Source: Fulvimarina manganoxydans (GTDB lineage: Bacteria; Pseudomonadota; Alphaproteobacteria; Rhizobiales; Rhizobiaceae). From it: a DNA stretch of 64,000 nt. Position numbers and translations under genes: made by a program. A model generated the notes under the pieces. It was not told the origin of the DNA. It saw nothing but the letters and a program-made list of their open reading frames with translations, and searched no databases. How positions within the stretch are numbered: position 1 is the first letter of the stretch; each line of letters begins with the position of its first letter. Below, in pieces: positions 25,736 to 37,901 of the stretch. The DNA is taken from the NCBI RefSeq assembly GCF_900176465.1, contig NZ_FWXR01000005.1, forward strand, positions 181,781 to 245,780, read 5' to 3'.

Positions 25736-26266
25736 ATGAAGAGCGCCCTCAACATGACCACGCTTCTCGATACGCTCCTTGCCCGCAAGTCCTTCACCGG
25801 CATGCATATGCTCGCCGTCATGCTGGTCTTTTTCGGCACGATCATTAGCGTCAACCTCTATATGGCGCGCCAAGCTATGGAGAGTTGGACCGGTCTCGTC
25901 GTCGAAAACAGCTATGTGGCGAGCCAGCACTTCAACGACGATGTCGCCGAGCGGGAACGCCTCGCCGGCCTCGGCTATTCGCTTCATGCGACTTACGCGA
26001 ACGAGACCTTGACCATTCATCTCGCCCGCAGCGGCAAGCCCCTGGCGATCGGCTCGATCGAGGGGCGTGTCGGTCGCCCGGTGACGGCGATGGAGGATCG
26101 CGATCTCACCTTCTCACTCACCGGCGACGGCACCGCGCGTTCCGCGCTAAAGCTCGGGGCTGGTCTTTGGAAGGCTGATGTCCTGGTGAGGACCGCCAAT
26201 GGCGAGATGATGGAGCGCGGTCTGCGCTTCATCGTCACCGAGGCTGAGGCGGAGGCGGTCCAATGA
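25736..26266 (+). CDS. ccoH: Cytochrome cbb3 oxidase accessory protein CcoH (FixH)
   Basis: A 176-aa single-pass membrane protein (helix about residues 22-44) with a FixH periplasmic domain containing SVNLYMAR just after the helix and a GLVVENSYVASQ segment. It is needed for stable cbb3 assembly. ATG 25736 lies seven bases after the ccoG stop, and its stop overlaps the ccoI start (ATGA). The frame is open farther upstream, inside ccoG, but that part is antisense-like filler. Confidence 0.93.
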   Translation: MKSALNMTTLLDTLLARKSFTGMHMLAVMLVFFGTIISVNLYMARQAMESWTGLVVENSYVASQHFNDDVAERERLAGLGYSLHATYANETLTIHLARSGKPLAIGSIEGRVGRPVTAMEDRDLTFSLTGDGTARSALKLGAGLWKADVLVRTANGEMMERGLRFIVTEAEAEAVQ

Positions 26267-28563
26267 GCTGCTGCGGGGGCGATCTCGCCGGAGCCTGCGT
26301 CGAGGCCGTCGGCGATCCCGACAGGCTGCGGCGGGCCGAAGAGCTCCGCCATGCCGGGCGCGAACTTCCCGATGGGGGAACGGAATTCGTTCTGTCGGCC
26401 CCATCGATCCATTGCGGCCAGTGCATCGTCGCTATCGAAGACCAGCTCGCAAAACTGTCCGGCATCGAGAATGTCCGGGTCAATCTCACGCTGAAGCGCG
26501 TGACGATCACCACCAGCCCCGACTTCGAGGAACCGATCGTCCTTCTCGAGACCCTCGACCGGCTCGGCTATCCGGCAACGCCAGTCGATCTCGGCGATCT
26601 CGACGACCTCGCCAAGGGCCAGCGCTCGCGCGAACTCCTCAAGGCGCTCGCCGTCGCCGGCTTTGCCAGCGCCAATGTCATGCTGCTCTCGGTCTCGGTC
26701 TGGTCCGGCGCGGATGCTGCGACGCGCGACTTCTTCCATCTCGTCTCGGCCCTGATTGCTTTGCCGGCGGTCGGCTATTCGGGCCGGGTCTTCTTCCGCT
26801 CGGCCCTTAAAGCCTTGAGCGCCGGGCGACTGAACATGGACGTGCCGATCGCCCTTGCGATCCTGCTCGCCCTTGCCATGAGCCTTTACGAGAGTCTGTC
26901 GGGCGGCGAGACCGCCTATTTCGACGCCGCCCTCACCCTCACCTTCTTCCTGCTCATCGGTCGCTTTCTCGACGAGGCGATGCGCGAGCGCGCGCGCAGC
27001 GCCGTCACCGCTTTGGCAAGGCTCGTCTCCAAAGGGGCCAATGTCGTCGAGGCCGATGGCAGGATCCGCTATCGTCCGCTCGACGAGATCCAGCCCGGCA
27101 TGCGGCTGCGCCTGGCCGCCGGCGACCGGCTTGCGGTGGATGCCAGGGTTCTGAGCGGCGAGGCCATGATCGACCGCTCACTGGTCACCGGTGAGAGCGC
27201 GCCCATGCTGGCCGCGCTCGGCACGCGGCTCGAAGCGGGCGTTCTCAATCTGTCCGCACCGATCGAGGTGGAGGCGACGAGCGATGCCGGGACCTCGTTC
27301 CTCGCCGAGACGCAGCGGATGATGGAGGCGGCGGAGGTCGGTCGCGGTCGCTATGTGCGCATCGCCGACCGCATGGCCCGCATCTATGCGCCGGCCGTCC
27401 ATCTCCTGTCGCTCGTCACCTTTCTCGGTTGGGTCGTTATCACCGGTGACTGGTATGCGGCCGTCTATGCCGCGATTTCGGTCCTGATCATCACCTGCCC
27501 CTGCGCCCTCGGCCTCGCAGTGCCCGTGGTCCATGTGGTCGCTGCCGGCCGGCTGTTCGAAGGCGGGGTGATGATGAAGGACGGTTCGGGCCTCGAACGC
27601 CTCGCGAAAATCTCTCACGCCGTCTTCGACAAGACGGGAACGCTGACCACGGGCACGCCGCGCGTTGATGCAACGACGATCTCGGATAAAGACGTCCCGC
27701 TCGCCCTTTCCCTCGCCGCCGCCTCGACCCATCCGGCCGCCCGCGCCGTCGCGGCCCATTATGCCGGACGGTCAGGCGCCGCGATCGAGGCCCTTCGCGA
27801 AGAGCCTGGCTGCGGCATGGAAGGCACGATCGGAGGCATGGGCCGGCGCCTGCGGCTCGGACGGCCCGACTGGGTGGGCGAGATCGCCGATGTCGATCCG
27901 CGCAGCGCGGCCACCCTGGAAGGCGTCGCCTTCGCCATAGAGGGCCATCCGATCGCTCATGTCACCTTGACCGAGACCCTGCGCCCCGGAGCCGAGGCGA
28001 TCGTCCAGGCGCTTGGCAAGCTTTCGCTTTCGGCCGAGCTTCTGTCGGGCGACGCCGAACGGCCGGTTTATCGCCTGGCCACGCGCCTCGGCCTGCCGGC
28101 CAAGGCCCGGCGGGCTCCTTCAGACAAGATCGGCCGCATCCGCGCCCTCCAAGAGGCCGGTGAACGCGTTCTGATGGTCGGGGACGGGCTCAACGATGCG
28201 CCGAGCCTAGCCGCCGGCGACGTCTCCATGGCGCCGGCTTCGGCCTGCGACGTCGGGCGGCTCGCCGCCGATTTCGTGCTGACACAGAACGATCTCTCCG
28301 CGATCCCTGAGACGATCGAGGTCGCCCGCAAGGCCGAGCGGCTCGTCACCCAGAATTTCGGCCTCGCCATCGCCTATAATTGCGTCGCCGTACCGCTCGC
28401 CATGGCGGGCATCGTGACACCGCTCATCGCTGCCATCGCCATGTCCGCCTCTTCGATCCTCGTCGTCGCCAACAGCCTTCGCCTCGCCCGCCGGCCCTCT
28501 TTCCGATCGAAGAAGCAGGAACCGGCGACGCCCGCCTTCCTTGCCCCCGAGGTTTTCGGATGA
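26263..28563 (+). CDS. ccoI: Cu+-transporting P-type ATPase CcoI (FixI)
   Basis: A 766-aa P1B-type ATPase that moves copper across the inner membrane for cbb3 oxidase. A Cys-rich start (MSCCGG) precedes the heavy-metal-associated domain with HCGQC. The transmembrane metal site is CPC (Cys412, Cys414), the phosphorylation site is Asp456 in DKTGTLT, and the hinge motif is GDGLNDAP. The length and extra N-terminal part match FixI. It overlaps ccoH and ccoS by four bases each. Confidence 0.96.
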   Translation: MSCCGGDLAGACVEAVGDPDRLRRAEELRHAGRELPDGGTEFVLSAPSIHCGQCIVAIEDQLAKLSGIENVRVNLTLKRVTITTSPDFEEPIVLLETLDRLGYPATPVDLGDLDDLAKGQRSRELLKALAVAGFASANVMLLSVSVWSGADAATRDFFHLVSALIALPAVGYSGRVFFRSALKALSAGRLNMDVPIALAILLALAMSLYESLSGGETAYFDAALTLTFFLLIGRFLDEAMRERARSAVTALARLVSKGANVVEADGRIRYRPLDEIQPGMRLRLAAGDRLAVDARVLSGEAMIDRSLVTGESAPMLAALGTRLEAGVLNLSAPIEVEATSDAGTSFLAETQRMMEAAEVGRGRYVRIADRMARIYAPAVHLLSLVTFLGWVVITGDWYAAVYAAISVLIITCPCALGLAVPVVHVVAAGRLFEGGVMMKDGSGLERLAKISHAVFDKTGTLTTGTPRVDATTISDKDVPLALSLAAASTHPAARAVAAHYAGRSGAAIEALREEPGCGMEGTIGGMGRRLRLGRPDWVGEIADVDPRSAATLEGVAFAIEGHPIAHVTLTETLRPGAEAIVQALGKLSLSAELLSGDAERPVYRLATRLGLPAKARRAPSDKIGRIRALQEAGERVLMVGDGLNDAPSLAAGDVSMAPASACDVGRLAADFVLTQNDLSAIPETIEVARKAERLVTQNFGLAIAYNCVAVPLAMAGIVTPLIAAIAMSASSILVVANSLRLARRPSFRSKKQEPATPAFLAPEVFG

Positions 28564-28733
28564 GCCTTCTTCTGTTTCTAATTCCCATCGCGCTCGGGCT
28601 CGGGGCCCTCGGCCTCGGCGCCTTTCTCTGGAGCCTCAAGAGTGGCCAGTATGACGATCTCGACGGGGCGGCGGTGCGGATCCTCTTCGACGACGAGGAA
28701 AGCCTGAAACGGTCCGATCGCCGGCCCCGCTGA
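28560..28733 (+). CDS. ccoS: Cytochrome cbb3 oxidase maturation protein CcoS
   Basis: A 57-aa single-helix membrane protein. The family signature FLWSLKSGQYDDLDG and the acidic ILFDDEE tail are complete. It is required for cofactor insertion into cbb3 oxidase. The start overlaps the ccoI stop. It ends the operon; no ccoNOPQ genes are adjacent. Confidence 0.93.
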   Translation: MSLLLFLIPIALGLGALGLGAFLWSLKSGQYDDLDGAAVRILFDDEESLKRSDRRPR

Positions 28734-28873
28734 AGCGAAGCTCTTTTGTGCGGCGCGTCATTATGACCGCGATCTTTTGAAACCTCTCACGTCTGACCCA
28801 GTTTGCCTCTAACAGCGGGTTGGCTGGCTCTTAGTTCTCCGGTTGCCCGTCTCCTCTCGACAGTGGCAGGTTT

Positions 28874-29791
28874 ATGAACAGCGAGAACAGCGGCGACGCG
28901 CGGAAAGGCGAAGCCAAAGGCAATCAACGGCTCCACGCCAGCAATGTGACCGAGCATCGCATCGAGCATGAAGGCTCGACGCTCACCCGGAGTGAACTCG
29001 AAGAAGTCGACCATCGCATGAAGCTGAGGCCGCTCGCGGTCTATGAGATCGTACGCCAGGAAGGCGAAGACGAGCTCACCCGGCCCAATCGCAGCCTTCT
29101 GTGGTCGGGCCTCGCGGCCGGCCTTTCGATCGGCTTCTCGGTCTGGACGCAAGCCGCCCTGCGCGCCTATCTGCCGGATGCCCCGTGGCGTCCGCTTGTG
29201 GAATGCTGGGGCTATGCGGTGGGCTTTCTCATCGTCATTCTCGGCCGTCAGCAGCTGTTCACGGAAATCACATTGACGGCCGTCCTGCCGGTTCTCGCCC
29301 GCACGAAGTTACGCGGCTTCATCGCCATTGCCCGGCTCTGGGCGATCGTCTTCTTCGCCAACATGGTGGGAACGGCGATCTTCGGATATGGCATCGCCTC
29401 GGATGTCCTCAACACACCGGACATCACAGCGGCCGCGCTCGAAGTGTCGCGAAAGGCGATGGAGCCCGACTTTCATTTCATGCTGTTGAGAGGCGTAGCG
29501 GCTGGCTGGCTGATGGCGACGGTGGTCTGGCTCCTGCCGTCGGCCGATAAATCGAGCTTCGCGGTGATCGCGCTCCTGACCTATCTGATCGCGCTGTTTC
29601 ATCTCGCCCATGTGGTGGCGGGCTCGGTCGAAGCTTTTGCCCTGGTCTTTGCCGGAGAAATGACGCTCGCCCAAGCCGTCTTCGGCTTTCACATTCCCGC
29701 ACTCATTGGCAATGTCCTTGGCGGCGCGGCGCTCTTTGCTCTGATCAGCTATGGGCAGGTCGCCGACGAGCTCGACGAGAGAGGGAACTGA
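28874..29791 (+). CDS. Formate/nitrite transporter family protein (YfdC-like)
   Basis: A 305-aa FNT-family inner-membrane channel. An unusually long charged N-terminal tail (about 75 residues) precedes six helices, with the FNT-like segments ILGRQQLFTE and FHLAHVVAGSVEAF. The YfdC branch has such tails and an unknown small-anion substrate; formate or nitrite transport is not shown. It lies 140 bases after ccoS and may be transcribed separately. Confidence 0.82.
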   Translation: MNSENSGDARKGEAKGNQRLHASNVTEHRIEHEGSTLTRSELEEVDHRMKLRPLAVYEIVRQEGEDELTRPNRSLLWSGLAAGLSIGFSVWTQAALRAYLPDAPWRPLVECWGYAVGFLIVILGRQQLFTEITLTAVLPVLARTKLRGFIAIARLWAIVFFANMVGTAIFGYGIASDVLNTPDITAAALEVSRKAMEPDFHFMLLRGVAAGWLMATVVWLLPSADKSSFAVIALLTYLIALFHLAHVVAGSVEAFALVFAGEMTLAQAVFGFHIPALIGNVLGGAALFALISYGQVADELDERGN

Positions 29792-29810
29792 CGGTTCGCG
29801 GCAAAACAGT

Positions 29811-29840
29811 ACCGGCCGAGGCGCCAAGGCCCCGGCCGGT
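29811..29840 (+). terminator. Hairpin after the FNT gene
   Basis: ACCGGCC (29811-29817) pairs with GGCCGGT (29834-29840); inner GGC/GCC pairs strengthen it. There is no U-tract, so the terminator call is tentative. Confidence 0.5.
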
Positions 29841-29902
29841 TCAGGAATGCGGAACGCATAGAAGAACCGCTCAAACGCACAATCGTCACGCGACATAGAC
29901 CT

Positions 29903-29930
29903 ACGGCCACCGGCCGAGACCGGAGGCCGT
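29903..29930 (-). terminator. Hairpin after enolase
   Basis: ACGGCC-A-CCGG pairs with CCGG-A-GGCCGT across a 6-base loop, 15 bases beyond the eno stop on the minus strand. It is a strong stem without a long U-tract. Confidence 0.6.
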
Positions 29931-29944
29931 CTGCATCAGATTAT

Positions 29945-31267
<1,323 letters not shown>

Positions 31268-31369
31268 TCATAGAGGATCGATGCCCGGCTGAACAGCGCC
31301 CCACCGGGAACCTCGCCGCCGGTTTTCGAATTAGCGAAATGATCCCATCGAACAGAAGGGACGAGCCCG

Positions 31370-31594
31370 ATGAAGACAGTGACATTCGAGAAAGACGGTC
31401 CGGACACGATCGTGCGGATCAACGGAACGATCATCGGCCGGCTGACCGGCGAAGAGCATCAACGCAAGCTGCAATGGCGCGCCGGCCAGGACCTCGACGC
31501 CGAAAAGGTCGAGGCCTTCGATCTCGGCTATGGCGACAGCGACCGCTCGGAAAACGCCGTCACCCGCGAATTGAAGAAGGCTGGATTTCTGTAA
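31370..31594 (+). CDS. Small soluble protein of unknown function
   Basis: A 74-aa charged protein with no signal or membrane segment and a likely beta-then-helix layout (TVTFEKDGPDTIVRINGTIIG). ATG 31370 is preceded by GGGACGAG. It is divergent from eno and convergent with the FGGY kinase. No family recognised. A good start signal and smooth composition suggest a real gene. Confidence 0.6.
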   Translation: MKTVTFEKDGPDTIVRINGTIIGRLTGEEHQRKLQWRAGQDLDAEKVEAFDLGYGDSDRSENAVTRELKKAGFL

Positions 31595-31640
31595 GCCTCC
31601 CCGGAGGCTCCGGCTCCGGGCGCTCGGCCGCTTCGTGCCG

Positions 31641-33278
31641 TCAGCCGGTAAGCGTGGCGGTCAGGCGGCGGACCTCGCGTTCGGCGGCCTGGAGCACCTG
31701 ATAGGCCGCGTATTTCGCCTCATGATAGGCCGCCTCCCCGATGGCGGGCTCGATCGCCTCCGCCGTCCGGCACATGGAGGCAGCGGCCGAGGCGAGATCG
31801 CGATAGGCGCCACCGGCAACGGCACCGAGCATCGCGCTGCCGAGGAGGACCGGCTCTGGCGTCTTCGGCAGGGCGACCCGGCAGCCGGTGGCATCGGCGA
31901 GAATCCGGCGCAAAAGCGCCGAGCGCGATGCCCCGCCCGAGACGACGAGCGTTTCGACGCAAATGCCCTTCTCCCGATTGGCTTCGACGATCTGCCTTGT
32001 GCCGTATGACAGGCCGCAGAGGCCGGCGACGAAGAGGCGGACGAGGCTGTCGACGCTTGCATCCAGGGTGAGGCCGCACAGAAGCGCGGTCGATGCCGGA
32101 TCGCCATGGGGCGAGCGATTGCCGAGAAATTCCGGCAGGATGTCGAGCTTGGCGCCGAGACGGGCGGCGGCCTCCAGCGAGCCCGCCATATGCAAGGCTT
32201 GCGCTTCCAGGAAATCGAGCAGCGGCAGGGATCGGGATGCTGCGAGGCGCTCGGCCTCGGCCCGGGCCGGATGCAGGGCGACCAGATGATCGAGGGCGGC
32301 GCCATAGGCCGACTGGCCTCCTTCGAGGAGCCAATAGCCGGGGATCATGGCGCTGTAATAGGGTCCCCAGACGCCCGGCACGAAGACCGGCTCGCGGGTC
32401 AGCGTCATGGTGCAGGAGGAGGTGCCCATGATGAAGGCGAGTTCGCCGGTCGGATCGAGGGCCCCGCCCCTCTCGCTTTTGCCGCCCAGCGTCCCGACCC
32501 CGCCGGCATGGGCATCGATCAGCGAAGCGCCGACGGGCGTTCCCGCCAGGAGGCCGAGATCGACCGCCGCCGTCTCGGTCAGGCCATCGGCAAGCGGCGT
32601 CGCGATATCGACGACCTCGGTGCCGATCCGCCGAAAATCCTCGGCGGCAAGCTCTTCGAGCCCGATCGTTCGAAAGAAATCGGGATCGAAGCGCCCTTCA
32701 TGGGCGAGATAGGTCCATTTGCAGGTCAGCGTGCAGAGCGAGCGGGCAAGGCTGCCGGTCGCGCGGTAGGAGAGATAATCGGCGAGATCGAAGAAATGGC
32801 CGGCTTTGGCGAAGGTCTCCGGCCGATGGCGCTTCAGCCAGAGAAGCTTCGGCGCCTGCATTTCCGGGGAGATCGCCCCGCCAACATAGTCGAGGACCGC
32901 GTGGCCGGTGGCATTGATCTCGGCCGTTTCGGTGAGCGCGCGATGATCCATCCAGCAGATGACGTTGCGCTCCGGCGCCCCCGACGGGCTCACCGTCAAA
33001 GCCCCTCCCGCCGGATCGATGACGACCAGCGAGCAGGTCGCGTCGAAGCCGAGACCCTTGACCGCCTCCGGAGGTATGGAGGCCATTTGCAGAGCCTCGC
33101 GGACGCTTTCGCAGATCGCCTGCCAGATATCCTCGGAGGAATGCTCGGCAAAGGCGCCATCCTCGCGCCAGAGCCGGATGGGTCGGCGCGCACTCGACAA
33201 AAGCGTGCCCCTCGCATCGAAGAGGCCGGCCCGGGCGCTGCCCGTCCCCACATCGACGCCGAGATAAACGCCTGCCAT
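31641..33278 (-). CDS. FGGY-family carbohydrate kinase (D-ribulokinase-like)
   Basis: A 545-aa sugar kinase that would phosphorylate the ketose formed by the neighbouring polyol dehydrogenase. The N-terminal phosphate loop YLGVDVGTGSARAG is at residues 5-18, the GLGFDATCSLV motif is present, the catalytic Asp lies in SLIDAHAGG, and the C-terminal adenosine motif is VVSGGASRSALL. The length and GFDATCSLV point to the D-ribulose/ribulokinase (FGGY/RbtK) branch rather than ~490-aa xylulokinase. It is the last gene of the polyol cluster. Substrate choice (ribulose, xylulose or fructose) is an inference. Confidence 0.85.
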   Translation of the reverse strand: MAGVYLGVDVGTGSARAGLFDARGTLLSSARRPIRLWREDGAFAEHSSEDIWQAICESVREALQMASIPPEAVKGLGFDATCSLVVIDPAGGALTVSPSGAPERNVICWMDHRALTETAEINATGHAVLDYVGGAISPEMQAPKLLWLKRHRPETFAKAGHFFDLADYLSYRATGSLARSLCTLTCKWTYLAHEGRFDPDFFRTIGLEELAAEDFRRIGTEVVDIATPLADGLTETAAVDLGLLAGTPVGASLIDAHAGGVGTLGGKSERGGALDPTGELAFIMGTSSCTMTLTREPVFVPGVWGPYYSAMIPGYWLLEGGQSAYGAALDHLVALHPARAEAERLAASRSLPLLDFLEAQALHMAGSLEAAARLGAKLDILPEFLGNRSPHGDPASTALLCGLTLDASVDSLVRLFVAGLCGLSYGTRQIVEANREKGICVETLVVSGGASRSALLRRILADATGCRVALPKTPEPVLLGSAMLGAVAGGAYRDLASAAASMCRTAEAIEPAIGEAAYHEAKYAAYQVLQAAEREVRRLTATLTG

Positions 33279-33381
33279 CGCCGCTCCCCATCCTCGCGGA
33301 AGCGACCTAGCCGATTTCAGCGCAGGAGGGAAACGGCCACGACAAACGATGCGGGATTAGAGGAGAAACGCCGAGCGCGGC

Positions 33382-34848
33382 TCAATCCCCGAGATAGACC
33401 TTCAATGTTTCCGCCGTGCCCTTTTCGCTCAGCATGGCGAGCCACTTCGCAAAGGGCTCGGCAAAACGCGGCTCGTCCTTCAGCGTGCCGTAGACCTCGG
33501 TCATGGACAGCCAGGCCGAGGGGTCGCTCTCGGCCGCCCGCGCCTTTTCGACGAGGCGATCCCAATTCGGATCGTTCGGCTCGATCACGCGGCCGGAATC
33601 GGTGATGCCCCGGCAATAGCGGCACCAGAGCGCCGATTCGAGCGCGAGACCGCTCGGCTCCCGGCCCGCCTTCAGATTGTCGAGGATCGAAGGGACGATG
33701 AATTTCGGCTGACGGTTCGATCCGTCCAGGCAAAGCCGGCGGATCGTGTCGCCGATTTTTGGATTGGCGAAGCGGCGTTTGATGAGGTCGAAATAGTCCG
33801 ACAGATCGGTGTCCGGCACCGGCGGCACGATCGGCAGGATATCGTCGCGCTCGACCTTTTCCAAGAAGCGGGCGACGAGATCGGTCTCCATCGCCTCATG
33901 GACGAAATGCACGTCCATCAGGCCCGCCGGATAGGCGATGATCGCATGGCCGCCATTGAGGATGCGGATCTTCATGGTCTCGTAGGGAGACACGTCGGGG
34001 ACGAACTGGACGCCGACCTTTTCCAGCGCCGGCCGGCCTTGCGGAAAATCGTCCTCCAGCACCCATTGCTTGAACTCTTCGCAATAGACCGGCCAGGCAT
34101 CGTCGATGTCGAAGGTCTCGGCGCAATGAGCGATCTCGCGCTCGCTCGTCGCGGGCGTGATCCGGTCGACCATGCCGTTCGGAAAGGCGACATTCTGATC
34201 GATCCAATCGGCAAAATTCGGATCGGAGAGGCGCATCGTGCCGACGACGGCCGCGCGGGTGACCTTGCCGTTATGGGGGATGTTGTCGCAGCTCATCACC
34301 GTGAAGGGCGCGATTCCCGCCTCCTGGCGTCGCTTGAGACCGGCACCGATGAGGCCAAAAACTGTCTTCGGGTTCGCCGGCCGGGCGCCGTCCTCGGCGA
34401 TCGCCGGGTGGCTCGGATCGAAGTGCCCATCGGAATCGACGAAATAGCCGCCCTCGGTGACCGTCAGCGAGACGATGCGGATCGCCGGATCGGCGAGCCG
34501 GCCGATGATGGCCGGGCCGTCGCCGACGGGCATCATGTCGATCATCGGACCGGTCACGCGAGCTGCCGTGCGCTCGTTGTCCTGCTCGACAACCGTGGTG
34601 AGGTAGTCCTGCCCGGCAAGTTTTTCGCGCATGGCGGCATCGGACGGCATGACGCCGGCGCCGACGATCGCGAAGTCATGGCCTTCGCCCTTTTCGAAGA
34701 GGTCATCGAGATAGACGGCCTGATGAGCCCGATGAAAATTGCCGACACCGAAATGGAGGATGCCGGCTTTCAGCCCGGTGCGGTCGTAGGACGGCGTCTC
34801 CGCCTTCGAGATCGTCGAGAGATTGTCCTGGTTGAGCCTGACGGTCAT
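33382..34848 (-). CDS. mtlK: Mannitol 2-dehydrogenase-type polyol dehydrogenase
   Basis: Long-chain zinc-independent polyol dehydrogenase that oxidises mannitol, arabitol or sorbitol to the ketose with NAD+. It is 488 aa. The N-terminal nucleotide fold contains FGVGNFHRAHQ, and the catalytic K-x4-N-x2-H motif is visible in KIRILNGGH. ATG 34848 lies between the kinase and the ATPase of the transporter in the smo/mtl order. Which polyol it uses in vivo cannot be read from the sequence. Confidence 0.93.
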   Translation of the reverse strand: MTVRLNQDNLSTISKAETPSYDRTGLKAGILHFGVGNFHRAHQAVYLDDLFEKGEGHDFAIVGAGVMPSDAAMREKLAGQDYLTTVVEQDNERTAARVTGPMIDMMPVGDGPAIIGRLADPAIRIVSLTVTEGGYFVDSDGHFDPSHPAIAEDGARPANPKTVFGLIGAGLKRRQEAGIAPFTVMSCDNIPHNGKVTRAAVVGTMRLSDPNFADWIDQNVAFPNGMVDRITPATSEREIAHCAETFDIDDAWPVYCEEFKQWVLEDDFPQGRPALEKVGVQFVPDVSPYETMKIRILNGGHAIIAYPAGLMDVHFVHEAMETDLVARFLEKVERDDILPIVPPVPDTDLSDYFDLIKRRFANPKIGDTIRRLCLDGSNRQPKFIVPSILDNLKAGREPSGLALESALWCRYCRGITDSGRVIEPNDPNWDRLVEKARAAESDPSAWLSMTEVYGTLKDEPRFAEPFAKWLAMLSEKGTAETLKVYLGD

Positions 34849-34929
34849 GTCTGTCTCCTGATGGCATGCGCGGGCCGCCCGGCCGTAACGGCGGGAGCGC
34901 GCCCTTGGACGAGGGTCACTGATGGGCGA

Positions 34930-35934
<1,005 letters not shown>

Positions 35935-35947
35935 GATGAGTCACTCC

Positions 35948-36778
35948 CTACTTGACGGCGCCGAAGGTCAGGCCGCGGACGAGTTGCTTCTGGCTGAACC
36001 AGCCGAGGATGAGAATGGGGGCGATCGCCAGCATCGAGGCCGCCGAGAGCTTGGCGTAGAAATTGCCCTGAGGGGATGAGAAGGAGGCGATGAACGCGGT
36101 GAGCGGCGCCGCGTTCGACGTCGTCAGATTGAGCGTCCAGAACGCCTCGTTCCAGGCCAGAATGATGTTGAGAAGAACCGTCGAGGCGATGCCCGGCACC
36201 GCCATCGGTGCGAGGATCTGGGTGATCTCCTGGCGCAGGGTCGCCCCGTCCATGCGGCCCGCTTCCAAGATCTCGCCGGGGATTTCCTTGAAATAGGTGT
36301 AGAGCATCCAGACGATGATCGGCAGATTGATCAGGAAGAGCACGACGATCAGGCCGAGCCTCGAATCGAGCAGCCCGAAATTGACGAAGAGCAGATAGAT
36401 CGGGATCAGCACGCCGACGGCGGGCAGCATCTTGGTCGAGAGCATCCAGAGGAGGATGTCCTTGGTGCGCGGGGTCGGCGAAAAGGCCATCGCCCAGGCG
36501 GCCGGAATGGCGAAGAGGAGACCCAGCGCCGTCGAGCCGAGCGACAGATAGATCGAATTCATCATGTAGTGGAAGTAGTTCGACTGCTCGTAGATCGTCG
36601 CATAGTTCTCCGTCGTCCAGTCGAAGAAGAGGAATTGCGGCGGGATCGAGATCGCCGTCAGTTCTGATTTGAACGAGGTGAGAAAGGTCCACAGGATCGG
36701 GAAGAAGATCAGGAGACCGACGGCCCAGGCTAGGACCGTCATGCCGATCTTCCGACGTTGGGTGACGCGGCGTGCCAT
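35948..36778 (-). CDS. smoG: Polyol ABC transporter permease, inner subunit
   Basis: A 276-aa MalG-type permease with six predicted helices and the EAA loop EAGRMDGATLRQEITQILAP, ending in the LVRGLTFGAVKG-type C-terminus. ATG 36778 is preceded by AAGGAGG. It lies 13 bases from both neighbours, within the operon. Confidence 0.93.
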   Translation of the reverse strand: MARRVTQRRKIGMTVLAWAVGLLIFFPILWTFLTSFKSELTAISIPPQFLFFDWTTENYATIYEQSNYFHYMMNSIYLSLGSTALGLLFAIPAAWAMAFSPTPRTKDILLWMLSTKMLPAVGVLIPIYLLFVNFGLLDSRLGLIVVLFLINLPIIVWMLYTYFKEIPGEILEAGRMDGATLRQEITQILAPMAVPGIASTVLLNIILAWNEAFWTLNLTTSNAAPLTAFIASFSSPQGNFYAKLSAASMLAIAPILILGWFSQKQLVRGLTFGAVK

Positions 36779-36791
36779 GATGGACCTCCTT

Positions 36792-37664
36792 CTAAGCGTC
36801 GAGATTCTTGCCGATGAGGCGGACAAGGAAGATGGCGACGATATTCGCGAGGATGACCGCCACGATGCCGCCGGCCGAAGCCGCGCCCACATCGCCGAAG
36901 GAGATCGCCTGCTGATAGACGAGATAGGTGAGGTTGGTGGACTGGGAGCCCGGCCCGCCATTCGTCGTCACCAGGATCTCGGCGAAGATCGACAGGAGGA
37001 AGATCGTCTGAATCAGGATGACGACGGTGATCGCCCGGCTCATATGCGGCAGGGTGATGTACCAGAAGATGGACAGCGCCCCGGCTCCGTCCATCTCGGC
37101 CGCCTCCTTCTGATCGGAGGAGAGCGACTGAAGCGCGGTGAGCAGGATCAGCGTCGCGAAGGGCAGCCACTGCCAGGCGACGATGATGATGATCGACAGG
37201 AGCGGAACCTCGGTCATCCAGTCGATCGGCTGCAAGCCGATGGATGAGAGAAACTGGCCGATCACGCCATAGACCGGGTTCATCATCATGTTCTTCCACA
37301 CCAGCGCGGCGACCGTCGGCATGACGAAGAAGGGCGCGATGACCAGAAGCCGGACTACGTTGACGCCGTAAAAATCCTGATCGAGGAGGAGCGCCACCAG
37401 AATGCCGCCCCCGACGGTGATGCAGAGGACGCCGACGACAAGGATCAGCGTATTGACCAGCGCGGCGGAAAAGGTCGGGTCGGAGAGGAAATAGCTGTAA
37501 TTGTCGAAGCCGACGAAGGGCGTCGAGATCGGATTATACAGGCTGTAGCCGAGCGTCGAATAATAGAGCGTCATGGCGAGTGGAACCGCCATCCAGATCA
37601 GCAGCGCTATGACCGAGGGGGCCATCATTGCGCGGGCCGCGCTCTTGGTATGCGTCGTCGCCAT
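36792..37664 (-). CDS. smoF: Polyol ABC transporter permease, first subunit
   Basis: A 290-aa MalF-type permease with about six helices and the EAA loop EAAEMDGAGALSIFWYITLP. ATG 37664 is preceded by GGGAGGAAA. It follows the binding-protein gene across a 280-base gap that carries a strong hairpin, so its expression is probably lower than that of smoE. Confidence 0.93.
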   Translation of the reverse strand: MATTHTKSAARAMMAPSVIALLIWMAVPLAMTLYYSTLGYSLYNPISTPFVGFDNYSYFLSDPTFSAALVNTLILVVGVLCITVGGGILVALLLDQDFYGVNVVRLLVIAPFFVMPTVAALVWKNMMMNPVYGVIGQFLSSIGLQPIDWMTEVPLLSIIIIVAWQWLPFATLILLTALQSLSSDQKEAAEMDGAGALSIFWYITLPHMSRAITVVILIQTIFLLSIFAEILVTTNGGPGSQSTNLTYLVYQQAISFGDVGAASAGGIVAVILANIVAIFLVRLIGKNLDA

Positions 37665-37901
37665 GACGTGTTTCCTCCCTCTGCGCGGCCTTTATCGGCT
37701 CAGGGCGCAGCATTCGACGAAAACGTTCAAACGGTCGGGGCGTTGGGAAGCGGGACGGATCGCGCGGAACGCGGTAGAGGACCAGCCCCATCGGGCGGTC
37801 GCCTGGCGATCCTTGAGGGTTGCGCGCATCGCACCAACCTCGCGCTCTCTGGCACGGGGCGATACGCGCCGGTCTCTCGGCCCCTCCTCCCGAACGGCCG
37901 G

